A program made the position numbers and the translations under genes. Below the pieces are notes generated by a model, which saw nothing but the letters and a program-made list of their open reading frames with translations, had not been told where the DNA came from and did no database searches. Shown here one piece after another: positions 12,252-23,759 of a stretch of DNA of 64,000 nt. Where the stretch lies: positions 16,227,111-16,291,110 of the forward strand of contig CM037836.1 of NCBI GenBank assembly GCA_021234535.1, given 5' to 3'. The stretch's first letter is position 1, and each line of letters opens with the position of its first letter. Origin of the DNA: Stichopus chloronotus. Lineage: Eukaryota > Echinodermata > Holothuroidea > Aspidochirotida > Stichopodidae.

Positions 12252-15082
12252 TAGACTGGACCTATTAAATTTTAGCTACTCTGTAGTTTACAATCCTTTG
12301 GTGACATTGCACACAAAAATGCCTCAGTTGAATGAAATGCATTTATAACAGTTGTTGCCACTCAGTATTCAAGACACCACACAAAATTTTTAAGGATAAA
12401 ATAAACCTGTTTCAAGATCCATCATTTTAATGTACAATCCTCCTCATCAAAGATTTGCAACAATATTGAGTGGTATAAACAATGAAAACGCCAGTATTGA
12501 AGCATCACAAAATGCTTAAAATTGCTTCTTATGTGATCAATTGGGGTCAACTTTACTAAACATGCACATGATTAAATTTAAAGGACCCTTTTAACAATAT
12601 GGGCACTTGCACTGCACTTTGCTGTAATACAGGATTAGGATTATTAGGTAGGAATTGTGGGTATTAATTTGAACTGAAACAAAGTGTTGACAGAGTTCCT
12701 GTGACACACAACCAGCAAAATTTGTGGTAAAACATGTGGTAATTTTGCAGTCTTCAAAGATGGCCTGAATTTGTCCAGATTTGGCAACTAAATTTTTTTA
12801 GTTTATTAAAATGTATCTAACCTTACAAGATCAAGTAATTTTTTTTTTTCAAAGGGTGGCAATGCTGATTAAAGATAAAAAAAAATAGCTGCAACCCTTG
12901 TGAGACAGAATACAAGTATGTCTACTAAGTTTGACCAGTGATATCTTAGCCACTGAACAGCCACCAATCACGTGTTATACCATTCACTAATCCAAGCTGG
13001 ATTTACCATATTTTCATCTCCAGATGAGCTACCGATGACGCCGTGCAACACCGTCAGGAGGTGCTTCAGTCGGACCACACATTTTGATTGTCCCATGGAA
13101 TGTGAGCTTGATGCAGTTCGAGGGTATACCTTAGCATTTCGTCAGCGTTTCCAAACTGGAGAAATGAAACTAATTTTTCTTGAATCAACTTCATTCAATG
13201 ACTGTTCATCCTGCTGCATTTATTTATTTCTGACGAGAAAAATCAGAGCCATTTATTTTTTGTTTCACTTACAGAAAAATATTCCCTTGGAATTCCTGGG
13301 GCATGATCACCTATAAATCAACTCTGAATACAGTGACCATCAAATTTACAAAGCACTGGCCTCTCATTAAGCCCTCTAAAAAAGGATTTTAAGTCCCCTT
13401 CAAGAAGGAATCCATTTCAACGTACACATTTCCTTACTTATTTTCCAGATCTTAAGAATCTCATTCGAGTCTAGCCGAATAATTTTTGTGTAATTGATGT
13501 TACACGATCTACAAGACCTGAGGGCAGTTGTGAATGAACCTATTAATCTTCTGTTTTGTTGTTTTCACGATCTGTTTCTGGCTGGTTGACTGAAAGGTCA
13601 GGGTTACGGCTTTCTACTGACCTTCAAGTGGACCCATGCAAAGTAGGAGAGCAAATGTTGGACGATGATTCGTGGTAAAGCAGGAGAAATTATGGAGATT
13701 AAAAGTGCTATTTTTCCATCAATACCTACCACCAGTGCTGAACATGTATTATGACACTTCACCACCATCCTCTGTTCTCCCTGTTACAATTGACAGTAAT
13801 GTACCATTTGAAGAACACAATGCACAATTGTTCTCCTCCTTCCCTTTTCCTTTTCATGCATCAGGCAAGTCAAAGAAGTATGACAGAGTAGAATAATGTA
13901 GGCTTTTTAAGAAAATAATAGCTGAGAATTAGGGAGGAAGGTCCAAAAAGTAGACGAAAGCAGGAGCCACTTCAAAGACTGTATTTAATTAAGACTGGAC
14001 TTGTTCTGCATGGCACATGACATACTCTTACCTATCTGTCACTTTATCACTGAGATGTTTCTTTGTGATGATGGCGCTCTTCAACATCGTCTCCATGTTA
14101 CACAGTGGGCGTCTGCTCTCTTTCAGTGATTCCATGGCACTGTGAAATTAATTCATTAAAGACATTGTTACCGATACGTCAATACACATCCTGTGAGGGA
14201 GTGAGAACTGTTGGAATTGGGATATCACATGGGGCTTGTCAGATATATGTTGCTGTCCTGACGTGCAATTTAAGAGTTAAGTACTTAAAAACATTGGTAA
14301 TTCATAAAAATCTACTATCATAAATAAGTTTCTAAGAGGCAAAACCAGGGCCAGTGTGCTCTACCAGTATATCAAACATATACTTCTCTGAGGTAAAAGA
14401 TACACTGGACCAAATGAAACTTACTTTGTTCAACAAAGTTTGCAGAAAGAGGATGCACAGTGTCAATGAACATCTGACAAAATTTCAGCCAAAATATTTG
14501 TCCTTTTATCCACAACATAATACTGATGAAATGGTGTAGTTGTGTAGAAAGACATTGACATAAGTCATGGTGAAACTCTTTTTCTGCTCCAAAAGTGGAA
14601 ACACAAAATTAAACACAAAACTTTATAAAAGCCATTTGCAAACATGCTGCTCACTAATCACTGGTTGAGTATGGAGCATCATGGAACTCACCAAGGAATT
14701 AAAGGAATGAAAAGTGAAAATTTAAGGGAATCATAGAATAAAACAGAGCATTTTTCTCATTGCTAGTAACCTTGGGGTGGGAAGAGCATGTGGGATTGGG
14801 CACATACATGCATAACATGGTAAATGTATATATAGTTGGATGCACAAAGTGTACACCGAAAAATGGGTCTTCTCGGAAGGAAAAGTATGATTTTCTGACA
14901 AACAATTTTAAAAGTCTAGAAAATGAGCACATCTCCCCCCCCCCCCCAGACTAGTCTCCCCATTCCACTTATGGTGCCCGCTGGTGGTGTTACAGATGGT
15001 AAATTTCCACATTTTTAGAAACAAAGGGTCAGTTAGTTTAATCAGCAAAGGGTCAGAATGGACAATGTCCTCATAAAAAGAC
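12252..15082. other. Mostly non-coding; one candidate exon inside
   Basis: Apart from the candidate exon at 13024-13123, nothing convincing is seen. It contains a T-run at 12839-12850 and a C-run of about 13-14 bases at 14935-14948. Confidence 0.4.
13024..13123 (+). CDS. Candidate internal exon, cysteine-rich
   Basis: An acceptor (CATATTTTCATCTCCAG) precedes 13024 on the plus strand. The open frame reads DELPMTPCNTVRRCFSRTTH and then FDCPMECELDAVR, with four cysteines in about 30 residues, which suggests an extracellular protein. The donor at 13124 (GTATAC) is weak, and the frame stays open past it, so the 3' limit is uncertain. G+C is higher than in neighbouring DNA. No domain family is recognised and no adjoining exon was found. 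Confidence 0.3.
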
Positions 15083-15109
15083 TCAGACAGCGCAGACATC
15101 CCTGAAAGT

Positions 15110-15385
15110 AAACAGACAAAATCTCCCACACTGATGAAAATAATTATCAAGTGCATTCTTAAAGGCATTAACACTCTTCGACATCACCAAAGAGTTGGGC
15201 AGACCATTCCATTCATCTGCAACTCTCTGCAAGAAGTCCATTCTAACATCCAGCCTGTGACCGTGAAAAAAAAAAACTGTGACCATGAGAACTCTTTGAT
15301 ATTGACCAATGTAAAAATCATGTAAAGCTAAACTATCAACCCCATGAAGAAATTTAAACACTTGAAGCAGATCATCCCGAAGACA
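15110..15385 (-). pseudogene. LINE reverse-transcriptase C-terminal fragment
   Basis: The minus-strand reading has the order seen at the end of many Jockey/CR1-group reverse transcriptases: a LRDDLLQVFKFLHG block (family form RGDLIEVFKIL), then a GHRLDVR-type stretch, then FLQRVADEWNGLP, and SVNAFKNALDNYF. No palm or endonuclease domain is present upstream, so this is a 5'-truncated relic. A TGA stop lies at 15083-15085. The stretch just upstream (about 15385-15440) contains GGGACAGGGG and CTACCCC, which may mark a junction with another repeat. Confidence 0.75.
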
Positions 15386-15412
15386 ACTAAGCTCAAAGGA
15401 TGGGGTAGTCAC

Positions 15413-18400
15413 CCCTGTCCCCCTGACTCTGTAGCTATGCCACTACTTTCTAGCAAAGTGGTGCTCTAAATGTCTGGTTCCCAGTGATGAAGTCTTCCCC
15501 AGTTCATTCCCATAGTGACATGGCTTTCTTGAAAAACTTGGATCATGTGACTCACTTAATGGCATAGTCCACATCATAGCACGACCCCTGAACCTTCTGT
15601 TGTAACTGCGCAAGTTCCACCTGGTGGGGCAAGAGAAGGAGGCGGCAGATGTTTTAATTAATACTGATCGACCAATTAATACAGCATTTTGATTTATTTT
15701 TTGGCTGGAAACAAGACTTCTTCGTGTTTTTGAGTAAATGGTACGGTCTTCTTTGTATGCAGTATAAAATGGAACTGTTGCAAGACTGACTTTTGTAAAG
15801 ATCAAACATATGAGTCACCTTCACTCACTTCTTTGTGTGCATAAATGAGGTCCAATGCCTATTACAATGCCCATACATGCCTATTAAAAGAACAGTCCAG
15901 ACAATATTCAAGATAATCTTTCAAATCCACGATTCAGTGACATGAAACAACATGTCATTGACTCTCTCTCTGCTCTAATTCTTTACATTTAGGTGCAGTC
16001 CTTTGAAAGTTGTAGGTGAACCCACTTCAACTTTTTTAAATAGACCTGCTAGGCCTATGAAGTTGAAGTTGCACCAAAACAAAAACAGATAAAGCCAATC
16101 CACTTTGCCACTTTTAACTCATCATGTCAGGATTATGAATTACTCATGAGGCTGTCTTGAATGTTTAATATTTATTGTACGATGTGTTACAAGGTCAATA
16201 TATCTGGGGATCAAGTGGGTGCTGCTTTTACAGGAAAAGCTGACATGAGTGTTATTAACTGAATATTCTCCATTTGGGACAGGGTTTTAGGATGGTCTGG
16301 AGTATCCCATTTGTAATAAAATATGAGGTCATTTCTTGTTTGGCTGGGAAGAAACAACACTAAATTTTCACAAAATTTGGCACCAAAAATGAACACAGCT
16401 GTCAATGTGCAGAGCAATTTTAACTGAGCTTTTGATTTCCTTGCAAATTACTGCTTTTATTTCCAAAAAATTTCTGCTATCCCAACATTTATTTTACCTC
16501 ACTGAAACATTTATTTTGTTAAGAGGTAAAGGGTCACCATGTAATAATCTGGTTACTTTTGGAAATCTTGTAGCAAAAAGATCTCTCTCATGCTCAATTG
16601 GCTGAGTGCTGACACAGGAGATACTTCTGGAGCAGTAAAATCACTGTTTAGAAAGTAACTTTCTCGCCAACAGAATATATATCACCATGAAATGTATGGA
16701 TTCACAATTCCATTAAAAGTTACTGATACCTCTCTAACTTTATGAAAAAAAGACCAACTAGCACTTTCTGCTGCTTCAAATTATGATTGCTCACAGGTAC
16801 CAGTTTTGTGAAAGAAGTTGAGAGACAATATTTACACACTAGAACAGTTATAGTCTTAATTCTTCTAAATAAAACCATTTTCTGATGTCAAAAATTTATG
16901 GATTTGGTCAGTCATATCTACTGAGATGCAATTTCTGGAAAAGAACCCTGATTATTGAGTTAATGTTCACCAGAAAGACGGACAGACACATTCTAAGTTC
17001 GAATCATCGGTCAAGAACCTCTACCCTTGCTGAACGCATCAGACTTCCATGAATAAACACTCTACCAGTAGGCTCTAGTCTAGTGACACCTGGTGTTAGC
17101 CTCAGGTTACTTTTAATGGTAGATTCATTCACAGCCTTACAGCAAGCTTGCTGGTAAGATGAACCCCTCTGTCAACAGTGAAATGGAAGCATTATCAATT
17201 ATCCTTTTTGCCGAGACGGCGCCTGATCAATAAAACAGACCTTTTTACAATCAATCAGGGCAGAAATTGTTCAATCTCTTTTAATGTAATTTGGATGTAT
17301 CTGCTGCTCTTTAGTGGTGTGTTGACTCTTTCAACTCTCAGTTAGAGTTTTTAAGGGACAAACGACTGCAGAGGTGGATTCATCTAAAGATTGAAAGATA
17401 CAAAATTCTAACCAACACACACAAGAAGAGAAGATCTTGCTCAATTTTTGTTCTCTAGCCTGCTAGTGTACCGAGACTTTCCCCCGACTTAACAAAAGCC
17501 CATGAGAAGGCTCCTTCAGTGGCAATACTTGGACACACTGGGATTGCTCGAACTGTCTCAAAAGAGCAGTGAGAATGTTTGTAATATAAAGTGTTATGTT
17601 TCACAACATACAAATTTCGGTGTGGTCTTGCCCTTTCACTGAAATGAAAATATTGTTTCTACACCTACATTGTCATTCAGCTTCTTTTACCAAAATGGAA
17701 AGCCAGAATGCTGGTATGCATGGTTGACCTATAACCGCTGACCTCCACCAAAACGGTTGAATTCATCTACTTAATACGGTATATATGCTGCACACCCACA
17801 TGCTAAGTGTTTGCACCAGGTACCATGTACCATGACAGAGGATACCTAGACCTGGTTCTGGAAAAGCAGCAAAGATTCACTAACATACATCCTGTGTGCA
17901 ACGAAATCCCGCATGTATGCCAGACTAGAGCATTCCATTGTTTTGCCCATCCATAAGATACAAAAACATGTTAATGTGCAACCTGGACCAAATGTCACAT
18001 TATGAAGTTCTATTTTCAGGTTCCAGACTGACTATAGACTGCAGGTTGAATTTTGGAGAGGTACAAACACTATTACATACCTACTGTATATATAATATGA
18101 GCTCCACTTCAAGGCTGCTCTTCTCAAGTATTTACAAGCAGCCCTGGCATCACAAATATTTACACACACAGGCATCAAGACTACAAAGGTTGTAATTAAC
18201 ATTTTAACCAAAAAGAAAGAAGACATACGTACACTCTATTAAAATATCCTATTTCTATCACCAACCCCTTTTCTTACTTTAAGGTGAGAAAACATAGTTT
18301 CCAACCCACATACTGAAATAACAATCTCAAGTAATTTCTCCTCACTTAAATAATTCACTGATGAACTGTAGTCATTGGTCTTTGAAAATTCTCATCACAT

Positions 18401-18495
18401 TTCAAACAAAACTTGAACCATCTGTTAAAGTGAGTGAGTCCCATCTTGCAGAGTCACCCATTTGGGCAAGGCCCTCAGTGTGATGCATACTGTAC
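15413..18495. other. Unresolved; weak exon candidate inside
   Basis: No confident gene. Downstream exons of BORCS8 would be expected here or beyond on the minus strand, but I could not recognise them. An imperfect inverted pair built on AAGTTGAAGT-type sequence lies at about 16000-16080. Confidence 0.35.
17472..17556 (-). CDS. Weak exon candidate
   Basis: A pyrimidine tract (CATTCTCACTGCTCTTTTGAG) could serve as an acceptor and CTCG/GTACAC as a donor. The frame is open for 28 codons (TVRAIPVCPSIATEGAFSWA then FVKSGESL). Another frame is also open, and no family is recognised. Confidence 0.18.
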
Positions 18496-18608
18496 CTTGG
18501 TGTGAGCAAGTTGAGGTAGGGTCTTTCTGACATGTTCCTGAATCCTGAATAAACCAAGAGACGGTTCGTTGGCTACGATGTGAATGCATTCCGAGAATTT
18601 ATCTGTGA
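18496..18608 (-). CDS. BORCS8: BORC complex subunit 8, core exon
   Basis: BORCS8 is a subunit of BORC, the lysosome-associated complex that recruits ARL8 and controls lysosome positioning in animal cells. The exon has a strong acceptor (CTTCTCTTTACAG) above 18608 and ends CCAAG before GTACAG at 18495. It starts after two leftover bases and encodes 37 residues beginning TDKFSECIHIVANEPSLGLF and continuing RIQEHVRKTLPQLAHTK. This matches the most conserved part of vertebrate BORCS8 (VTDKF..., ANEPS, LQEHVR, LP-LA) closely and without gaps, judged from memory. It ends in phase 0, as needed for the next helix, but the remaining C-terminal exons were not found in the window. The upstream partner exon is at 19180-19218. 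Confidence 0.85.
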
Positions 18609-19179
18609 CTGTAAAGAGAAGACACAATGACTCTGATTGGTTGAAGACAACATGTTGAATATTCAACTGATTATGACAATGATTTGTTCATGTTATCTGA
18701 AAGCATACTTATCAAACACATGGAATCATACAAGGTTCAGGCAGTGTTGAAGTTTACCAGCTGGTTCTACCATTGTAGTGGAATGTGCAATAGTTGTGCA
18801 GAGACAGGTAGGTGAAGAGCCAAGCAATTCTGAAAGCACACTTATCAAACACATAGAATCCTACAATTTTTTGGTAACGTCCTAGTTGGAAATTCAAAAA
18901 TATTAGAGTGTGTGACTAATATTATGATTCATCGGTTTTCAATAAGTTTTCTCTCCCAAAACTTTCCTCATTCACCTCTATTAGATCATGCTAAACTTCT
19001 TTTGAATCAATCATTTGAGAGGAAATCTCACATTATTGACTGTGCCTTCATCACCACACTGTTACCTGCTATGAACGACCAACACATCAACAAAAATCAA
19101 ATCTTAGACTGCATTTTTTAGTTTCACCAAATATCTTGCTGAATTTCAAAGAAGAGTTGCAACCTGACTGATATCGTAC

Positions 19180-19218
19180 CTCGCTTTACTCTTGTGTCCA
19201 ATTCCAGGTCATGGCCAT
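19180..19218 (-). CDS. BORCS8: Probable upstream BORCS8 exon
   Basis: A strong T-rich acceptor (TTGTTTTCTTTTTCACAG) lies above 19218, and the exon ends CGAG before GTACGA. It starts with two leftover bases and encodes GHDLELDTRVKR, ending one base into a codon. That G joins the TC at the start of the exon at 18608 to make the Val of VTDKF. A charged stretch ending in two basic residues just before VTDKF is also what the vertebrate N-terminus has. No in-frame Met lies in this exon, so an initiating exon must be upstream. A plus-strand open frame over the same bases (19211-19564) is read as an antisense shadow. Confidence 0.6.
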
Positions 19219-19617
19219 CTGTGAAAAAGAAAACAAAGCTAATGAGACTTGCATTTACCTTAATCTAGCAAAGCCTGCCAAACGTTTGTTATGGATTTTT
19301 TGGAAGCTTATGCTTGATCTTCAGCAGGGAGTTATTGTGGTTACATTAAAGTGCACTATTGAACTTGAATGGTTAACACAAGCATGTGCTGTAAGGGCAC
19401 ATCTTTTTCAACAGATAAAAACCCTGTCTTTTTTTGGAAAGTATTATCTTAGAATGATCATGTCCAGTGATCCAAGCTATTTGGTGAAACAGGTTTACAC
19501 ACAAAGTAAGTTGGTACTGAACTTAAACTGTCAGCGAACAAATCCTCACCCTTATCATGGGTAGCTGGTCTTCTTGATGGTTCCATCATGGAGGAGTGCA
19601 TATTAAAGCTGCCAGCA

Positions 19618-19719
19618 TCAAGCATCTTTGGGTATGATCATCATAACACCTGGGCAATGGTCCTTCACAGACGGCGAGTAAACTGAGTCTAAATTGTAAA
19701 ACTTGAGAGACTGCTCCTC
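19618..19719 (-). CDS. Coding exon upstream of BORCS8, two possible 3' ends
   Basis: A long pyrimidine-rich tract ends in CCACAG before 19719, one of the best acceptors in the window. The phase-0 frame reads EEQSLKFYNLDSVYSPSVKD then HCPGVMMIIPKDA and stops with TGA at 19620-19618 (33 residues), so it could be the last exon of a gene lying upstream. Alternatively CCCAG/GTGTTA after 19650 is a donor. That leaves one base, which joins the BORCS8 exon at 19218 in frame (making Asp) and would give BORCS8 an N-terminal extension. No family is recognised for the stretch. Confidence 0.5.
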   Translation of the reverse strand, partial: EEQSLKFYNLDSVYSPSVKDHCPGVMMIIPKDA

Positions 19720-20729
19720 CTGTGGATCATACAGTGACAGAGAGTGAGAAGTACAGTAAACACCAAGAAGGGAAAAGAAGATGACAGAGACACCTTTAAT
19801 ATGATGACACTTCATTACACGGAAGTGAAAATTCTTTGGTCTTTCTATGGGTGCTATTTTCGTAGCCATATTGCCATCTGTAGACCTACTATACCCTGCA
19901 GGTTGGTTGCTTTAAGTACAAAGTATACAAGACCCAATTGGAGTTGGGCCAAAGAGATACAAGTTTGGATTCCAGGCTCTCTCACATGTACTTGCTCGGT
20001 GAGTTTTATTTCTTTTCAACTGTGAAAAAGCATCTGTGTGCTGTACCCCTTTAATGTAGCACATAAGCTATTACTTGTGTACTTCATTGTAACCTAGCTT
20101 CACTGAACAGTGGCCATACCGCCAGCTTCAGACTAACGTAGTTTGTGCCAACATACTATAGGATCTCTCAATAGTGTTCTTGTACAGAAGTGTCATCAAA
20201 TGAAGTTTCCACAGAATAGGTTTCAAATTGGACTGTTCCACATAGCACGACAATAATTTCTTGTATGGGCTACTTTTTTCTTCAGAGCACTCAGAATCTC
20301 CATCCAAAATAATTGCAAAGTGAAGAGTCTCTTGAAAGTGGAAAGCAGTTATCTGTCGGCCTAGTTACTCTGGTTAAAGACTGAAGTTAGCAATCCAATT
20401 CAATATAGCGATCATGAGTAACAACAGAGGATGATACTCTTAGTAACGTATGGAGATGGCCTGGATTGTGTTCCATATGAGCCATAATGTTATCAGAATG
20501 GCAAAATTCTGGGTACCAGAGGTAAGTGACTCTTCCAGGAAGTACTAGTATTTTGGGGTAAAAAATAATGAACAAAGTTTCACTGACACATCACATAGGC
20601 CTAATGTGCTACTTGGATAGGGCTTTGTACTGTATTAAGAAGTTGGAAAAAATCCAACATTTCTGGAAGGGGGAAGGGGGAAGAGGGGCAGGCCCCCTTG
20701 CCCCCTGAATCTGTCCCTGCAGTGTCCCT

Positions 20730-21360
20730 TTAAAGTAGTGAAATCTTTGGACTGGTGTACTCTGGTGTAACCTAGAGTCTTGAAACAGTGTTCCTCAGAG
20801 TCATATTCAGATTGATCGATACACTTGGTTGTAACATGAGAGTGAAGTAGCCTATCTGAGCAGTGTCATCTACAGTGTCAATGTACAGTATTTTTGTTTC
20901 ACCTGGTCTCTGAACATTGTACCTGTAATTTACAGTATTTCAATATCTAAGAACTAACTGGTGTATTCTACTGCAAACCTAAAATCTCTGAAGCATGTCC
21001 CTATACATACAGTAAGTGCTACCTTCAGACTGACACATTTTGTTGTAACCTGGAAGCAATGAGTAAATGTCCCAAGGTTCTAAAAATAAGTGTTATCTCT
21101 TTGACTGATGTATTCTGGTACTACATTATAACCTAGAACCTCTGACCAGTGTGGCTTTAAAGTAAGTGAAATCCTCTGACTGCTCGATGCATTCTGGATT
21201 AACGCACAGTCTCTCGACAGTGTCTCTCAAGTACAATGGTGAAGTCTTTGGAAGGGTGCATTTAGTTGTAACAAAGATTTTCTGAGCAGTGCTCCTGAGT
21301 GTCATCTCCGAACATGGATTCTGTCGAACCATAGTCTGTGAACAGTGTCATCCTCTGACT
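20730..21360. repeat. Highly decayed minisatellite, unit about 60-80 bp
   Basis: A motif like AACCTAGAATCTCTGAACAG followed by TGTCCCT recurs in degraded form near 20771, 20829, 20908, 20974, 21049, 21131, 21196, 21270 and 21329. It alternates with a CTGATGTATTCTGGTTGTAAC-like half. Weaker copies extend back to about 20080. Substitutions and indels are heavy, so the array is old. Confidence 0.6.
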
Positions 21361-21457
21361 GCGAATGTCATCTGAATCAGTGAAGTGAGAGATGACTGTC
21401 AATATAGTCAATAAACAGGTGCTGTCTGGGTTCTAGCCGTGATTCTTACATAGATTT

Positions 21458-21640
21458 TTATGTCATGGCAAAACACATGTTGACTGCATGGATGACGCCA
21501 TGCATGTGATTTTGCTTCATGCTTGTCGATTTTTCATTTTCGTCGACAGGTTTAAGATACTCGTCCCACGGTGAGGAGAGAAATGGACTGACGTAGAAGA
21601 AAACACAAAACAAAGAGAGCATTGTGACGTATGTCTTCAT
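21458..21640 (-). CDS. Candidate small secreted or membrane-anchored protein
   Basis: ATG at 21640 opens 60 codons ending in TAA. The N-terminus (MKTYVTMLSLFCVFFYVSPF) has the short basic start and hydrophobic core of a signal peptide, with LSS before a mature part rich in charged residues (PWDEYLKPVDENEK). There is one Cys in the core and one near the C-terminus. A CAG acceptor-like site lies six bases before the ATG, and a TATGTAAGAA donor-like site lies just after the stop, so it could also be an exon of a larger gene. No precursor family is recognised and no dibasic-flanked peptide is evident. Confidence 0.35.
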   Translation of the reverse strand: MKTYVTMLSLFCVFFYVSPFLSSPWDEYLKPVDENEKSTSMKQNHMHGVIHAVNMCFAMT

Positions 21641-22173
21641 ACAAACTGCGAATATATTTTTTAGAAATTAGATCAATAATTGCGAACGAATACCAAAGGA
21701 TGATTATTTTAGTACAAAACTTTTTTAGAAGTGATCCACCAGTGAAAAAGAACTAAAATTTCATATAAACTAAGGGAACCTTTTCTCTCTTTATTGGTTT
21801 TACCTTTGAAACATTATGAAGGTACTTGGTTGCTACATTTGTTTTCACACCATTCTATGCTCAATCTTCAACAGTTCCCATCCAATTTTCACAATGTTTA
21901 CTTTCAAAAAAGATATTGGTGTGGAGTTTTGAGCACATGCAGTGAAAAAGTGCACTCATTCATTTAGGAATGCCTCAAATCATCACTGGAATATCCCTGA
22001 ATTCTGGATTTACAAGCACAAATTTCAGTAATATGTTTGTGGACAGCCAGGTAAAATGGAGGGATTAATAATGTACATCTACAGGTTTACTTAAAGGAGG
22101 ATAGGTACTTTGTGACATACATTTTACAACGTTTTGCTCTTTCTTTCCCCAAATTGGACATGAGCATAGATCT

Positions 22174-22215
22174 TTACCAGATTTGTGTTAAAAAATGATC
22201 TGTGCCTGGCAAATT
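22174..22215 (-). CDS. Last exon of unassigned beta-rich protein
   Basis: A strong acceptor (TTTCCCCCTACTCTTGCATC then TTCTGACAG) lies above 22215. Phase 0 gives NLPGTDHFLTQIW and a TAA at 22176-22174. This phase matches the end of the exon at 22758-22904. A donor-like CTG/GTAAAG overlaps the stop, so the exon could instead be spliced onward in another frame, but the in-frame stop is the simpler reading. Confidence 0.4.
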   Translation of the reverse strand, partial: NLPGTDHFLTQIW

Positions 22216-22757
22216 CTGTCAGAAGATGCAAGAGTAGGGGGAAAAAAATTGCTATGTTTTGATATTTCATCATGACATCCAGTAGGTAATATTCATGAGT
22301 ACGTGTTTTACGCATCTCCCTAGCATTGAAGATAGAATGTGGTTGGTTGAAAGTCATCAGTGTTTAACTACGGACTTAAGGTAAACATTGGTGACCTTTG
22401 ACCAAACAACATTCCATAGTTAAAGAATGTTTATTCAACTCCAAAATAAAATTACTCAGTCTTACTTTTAAATGTGATTGCAAATACTGGCAGTCTGGCA
22501 AATAGTCTCTCATGGCTTTCTCGCACTCACAAACATCACATGTGACAGTTTACAAATATGGGTCCAGCATCAGCAGTTAGAGAGTAATAACAGGGGGAGC
22601 TGTCTAAATTATGTGAATATACTGTATGGCAGAGGTTTGTTCAGCAAGAATGATTTCAAGATTTGCAGAGCGTCAGCACCCTTCTCAGATTCAGATGAAG
22701 TAAGAATGTAATAATGAGGTACTACTGCAGAATACAACGTCCCTACGACACATGTAC

Positions 22758-22904
22758 CACTGAGACTCTGAAGGCGCAGTTCGCAGTGATTGTAACTTGC
22801 ATTGGCACTCTCAGAATAATGGTAGCTTGACGCATGCCATACTGTAGGTTCACTGTGACTGTGGCGACACCTCCACTCCTGATAAGAGGCTCTGTGTTTA
22901 CAGT
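22758..22904 (-). CDS. Coding exon of unassigned beta-rich protein
   Basis: With the AG at CTAAAAG before 22904 as acceptor, the exon is 147 bp and open in phase 0. It encodes TVNTEPLIRSGGVATVTVNL then QYGMRQATIILRVPMQVTIT and ANCAFRVSV, with the alternating hydrophobic pattern of a beta-sandwich domain. A stronger-looking acceptor 14 bases upstream gives an in-frame stop in this frame, and a different frame that looks less protein-like. The donor (GTG/GTACAT) is weak. The phases of the neighbouring exons at 23621 and 22215 both fit. The family is not recognised. Confidence 0.45.
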
Positions 22905-23620
22905 CTTTTAGTTTCCTTCTGAAAAATATAAAGAGGGCCAGGCTTGGGGCCATTACATCTGAATTAAATCTATTACCATTAACATTACTTTGCAAAATGT
23001 AATCGATTGTAATCCATTACGATTACCCCAAGCCTGCAAGTGTGCACGCTCTGTCATTCCCAAAATAACTGCATCTCCATATGTATAGCCATTCTGACTG
23101 CACCTGTATTAAAGATTGCAGGCTCATGTGTACTGTACGTAGATACTGTGCTTAATTTTTCTTCTGAAAACACACAGAGAACACATGCTCAGCCATTCTC
23201 AAAACAACTGCACCTACACATATGGCATCGTGGCTCTGTGATTTTTCGGGGTGGGGGGGGGGTGTGCTTTTAAATGGAGCGCTGTATTCTGCAGTTACTC
23301 CAAGAATGCTTAATTGTACAATTGTTCAATTGCACAATTTTTTTTTCTGTTGAACGAATTGGGTTCGGCCGCCCAAGGATTTTTCAGGAAAAAAAAGAAT
23401 GCTGGAGATCCACATACTTGCCACACACACTCCGAATTCTCTGGAAAGTGAAACTGGTTTAAAAACTTAAGATGTTCATGATGGTCCTGTCTGGCAGTTA
23501 AGGTGTAAGTTTATTGCTTCACTTCACAATTATACTTTCAACATACTAATTTGCTTAAATTTGCACGTATGCTATTTTTAATACAAACTTGATGATTTCA
23601 CCTGCTTTTTCGTTATTTAC

Positions 23621-23759
23621 CTGTGCCAGGGAAGTGATGTTTGTCACTTTTCCGTCACAGGGGGACAGTTTTGAAGATGTTTCATTTCCTAAAACAGTAT
23701 AGTCAGCATCTTCATCAGTAATACATGCTAATTGCATAATTAGAATGTCATACACAGGA
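23621..23759 (-). CDS. Coding exon of unassigned glycosylation-site-rich protein
   Basis: Acceptor GATTTTACAG above 23759 and donor GCACAG/GTAAAT after 23621 bound 139 bp. After one leftover base the frame encodes PVYDILIMQLACITDEDADY then TVLGNETSSKLSPCDGKVTN and ITSLAQ, ending in phase 0. The NET and NIT sequons would suit an extracellular or lumenal protein but are not proof. Phase links it directly to the exon at 22758-22904. An upstream exon ending in phase 2 is required and was not found. Confidence 0.5.

Noticed and set aside
15443..15805. 120-codon minus-strand frame before the LINE fragment
   Set aside because: Tested as an upstream reverse-transcriptase segment; no palm motifs are present, so it was not joined to the LINE tail.
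19211..19564. 117-codon plus-strand open frame
   Set aside because: It is antisense to the BORCS8 exon at 19180-19218, and its start matches that exon's reverse complement. No domain.
22609..22995. 128-codon minus-strand open frame
   Set aside because: It overlaps the exon at 22758-22904 in another frame that reads less like protein and runs through the acceptor region.
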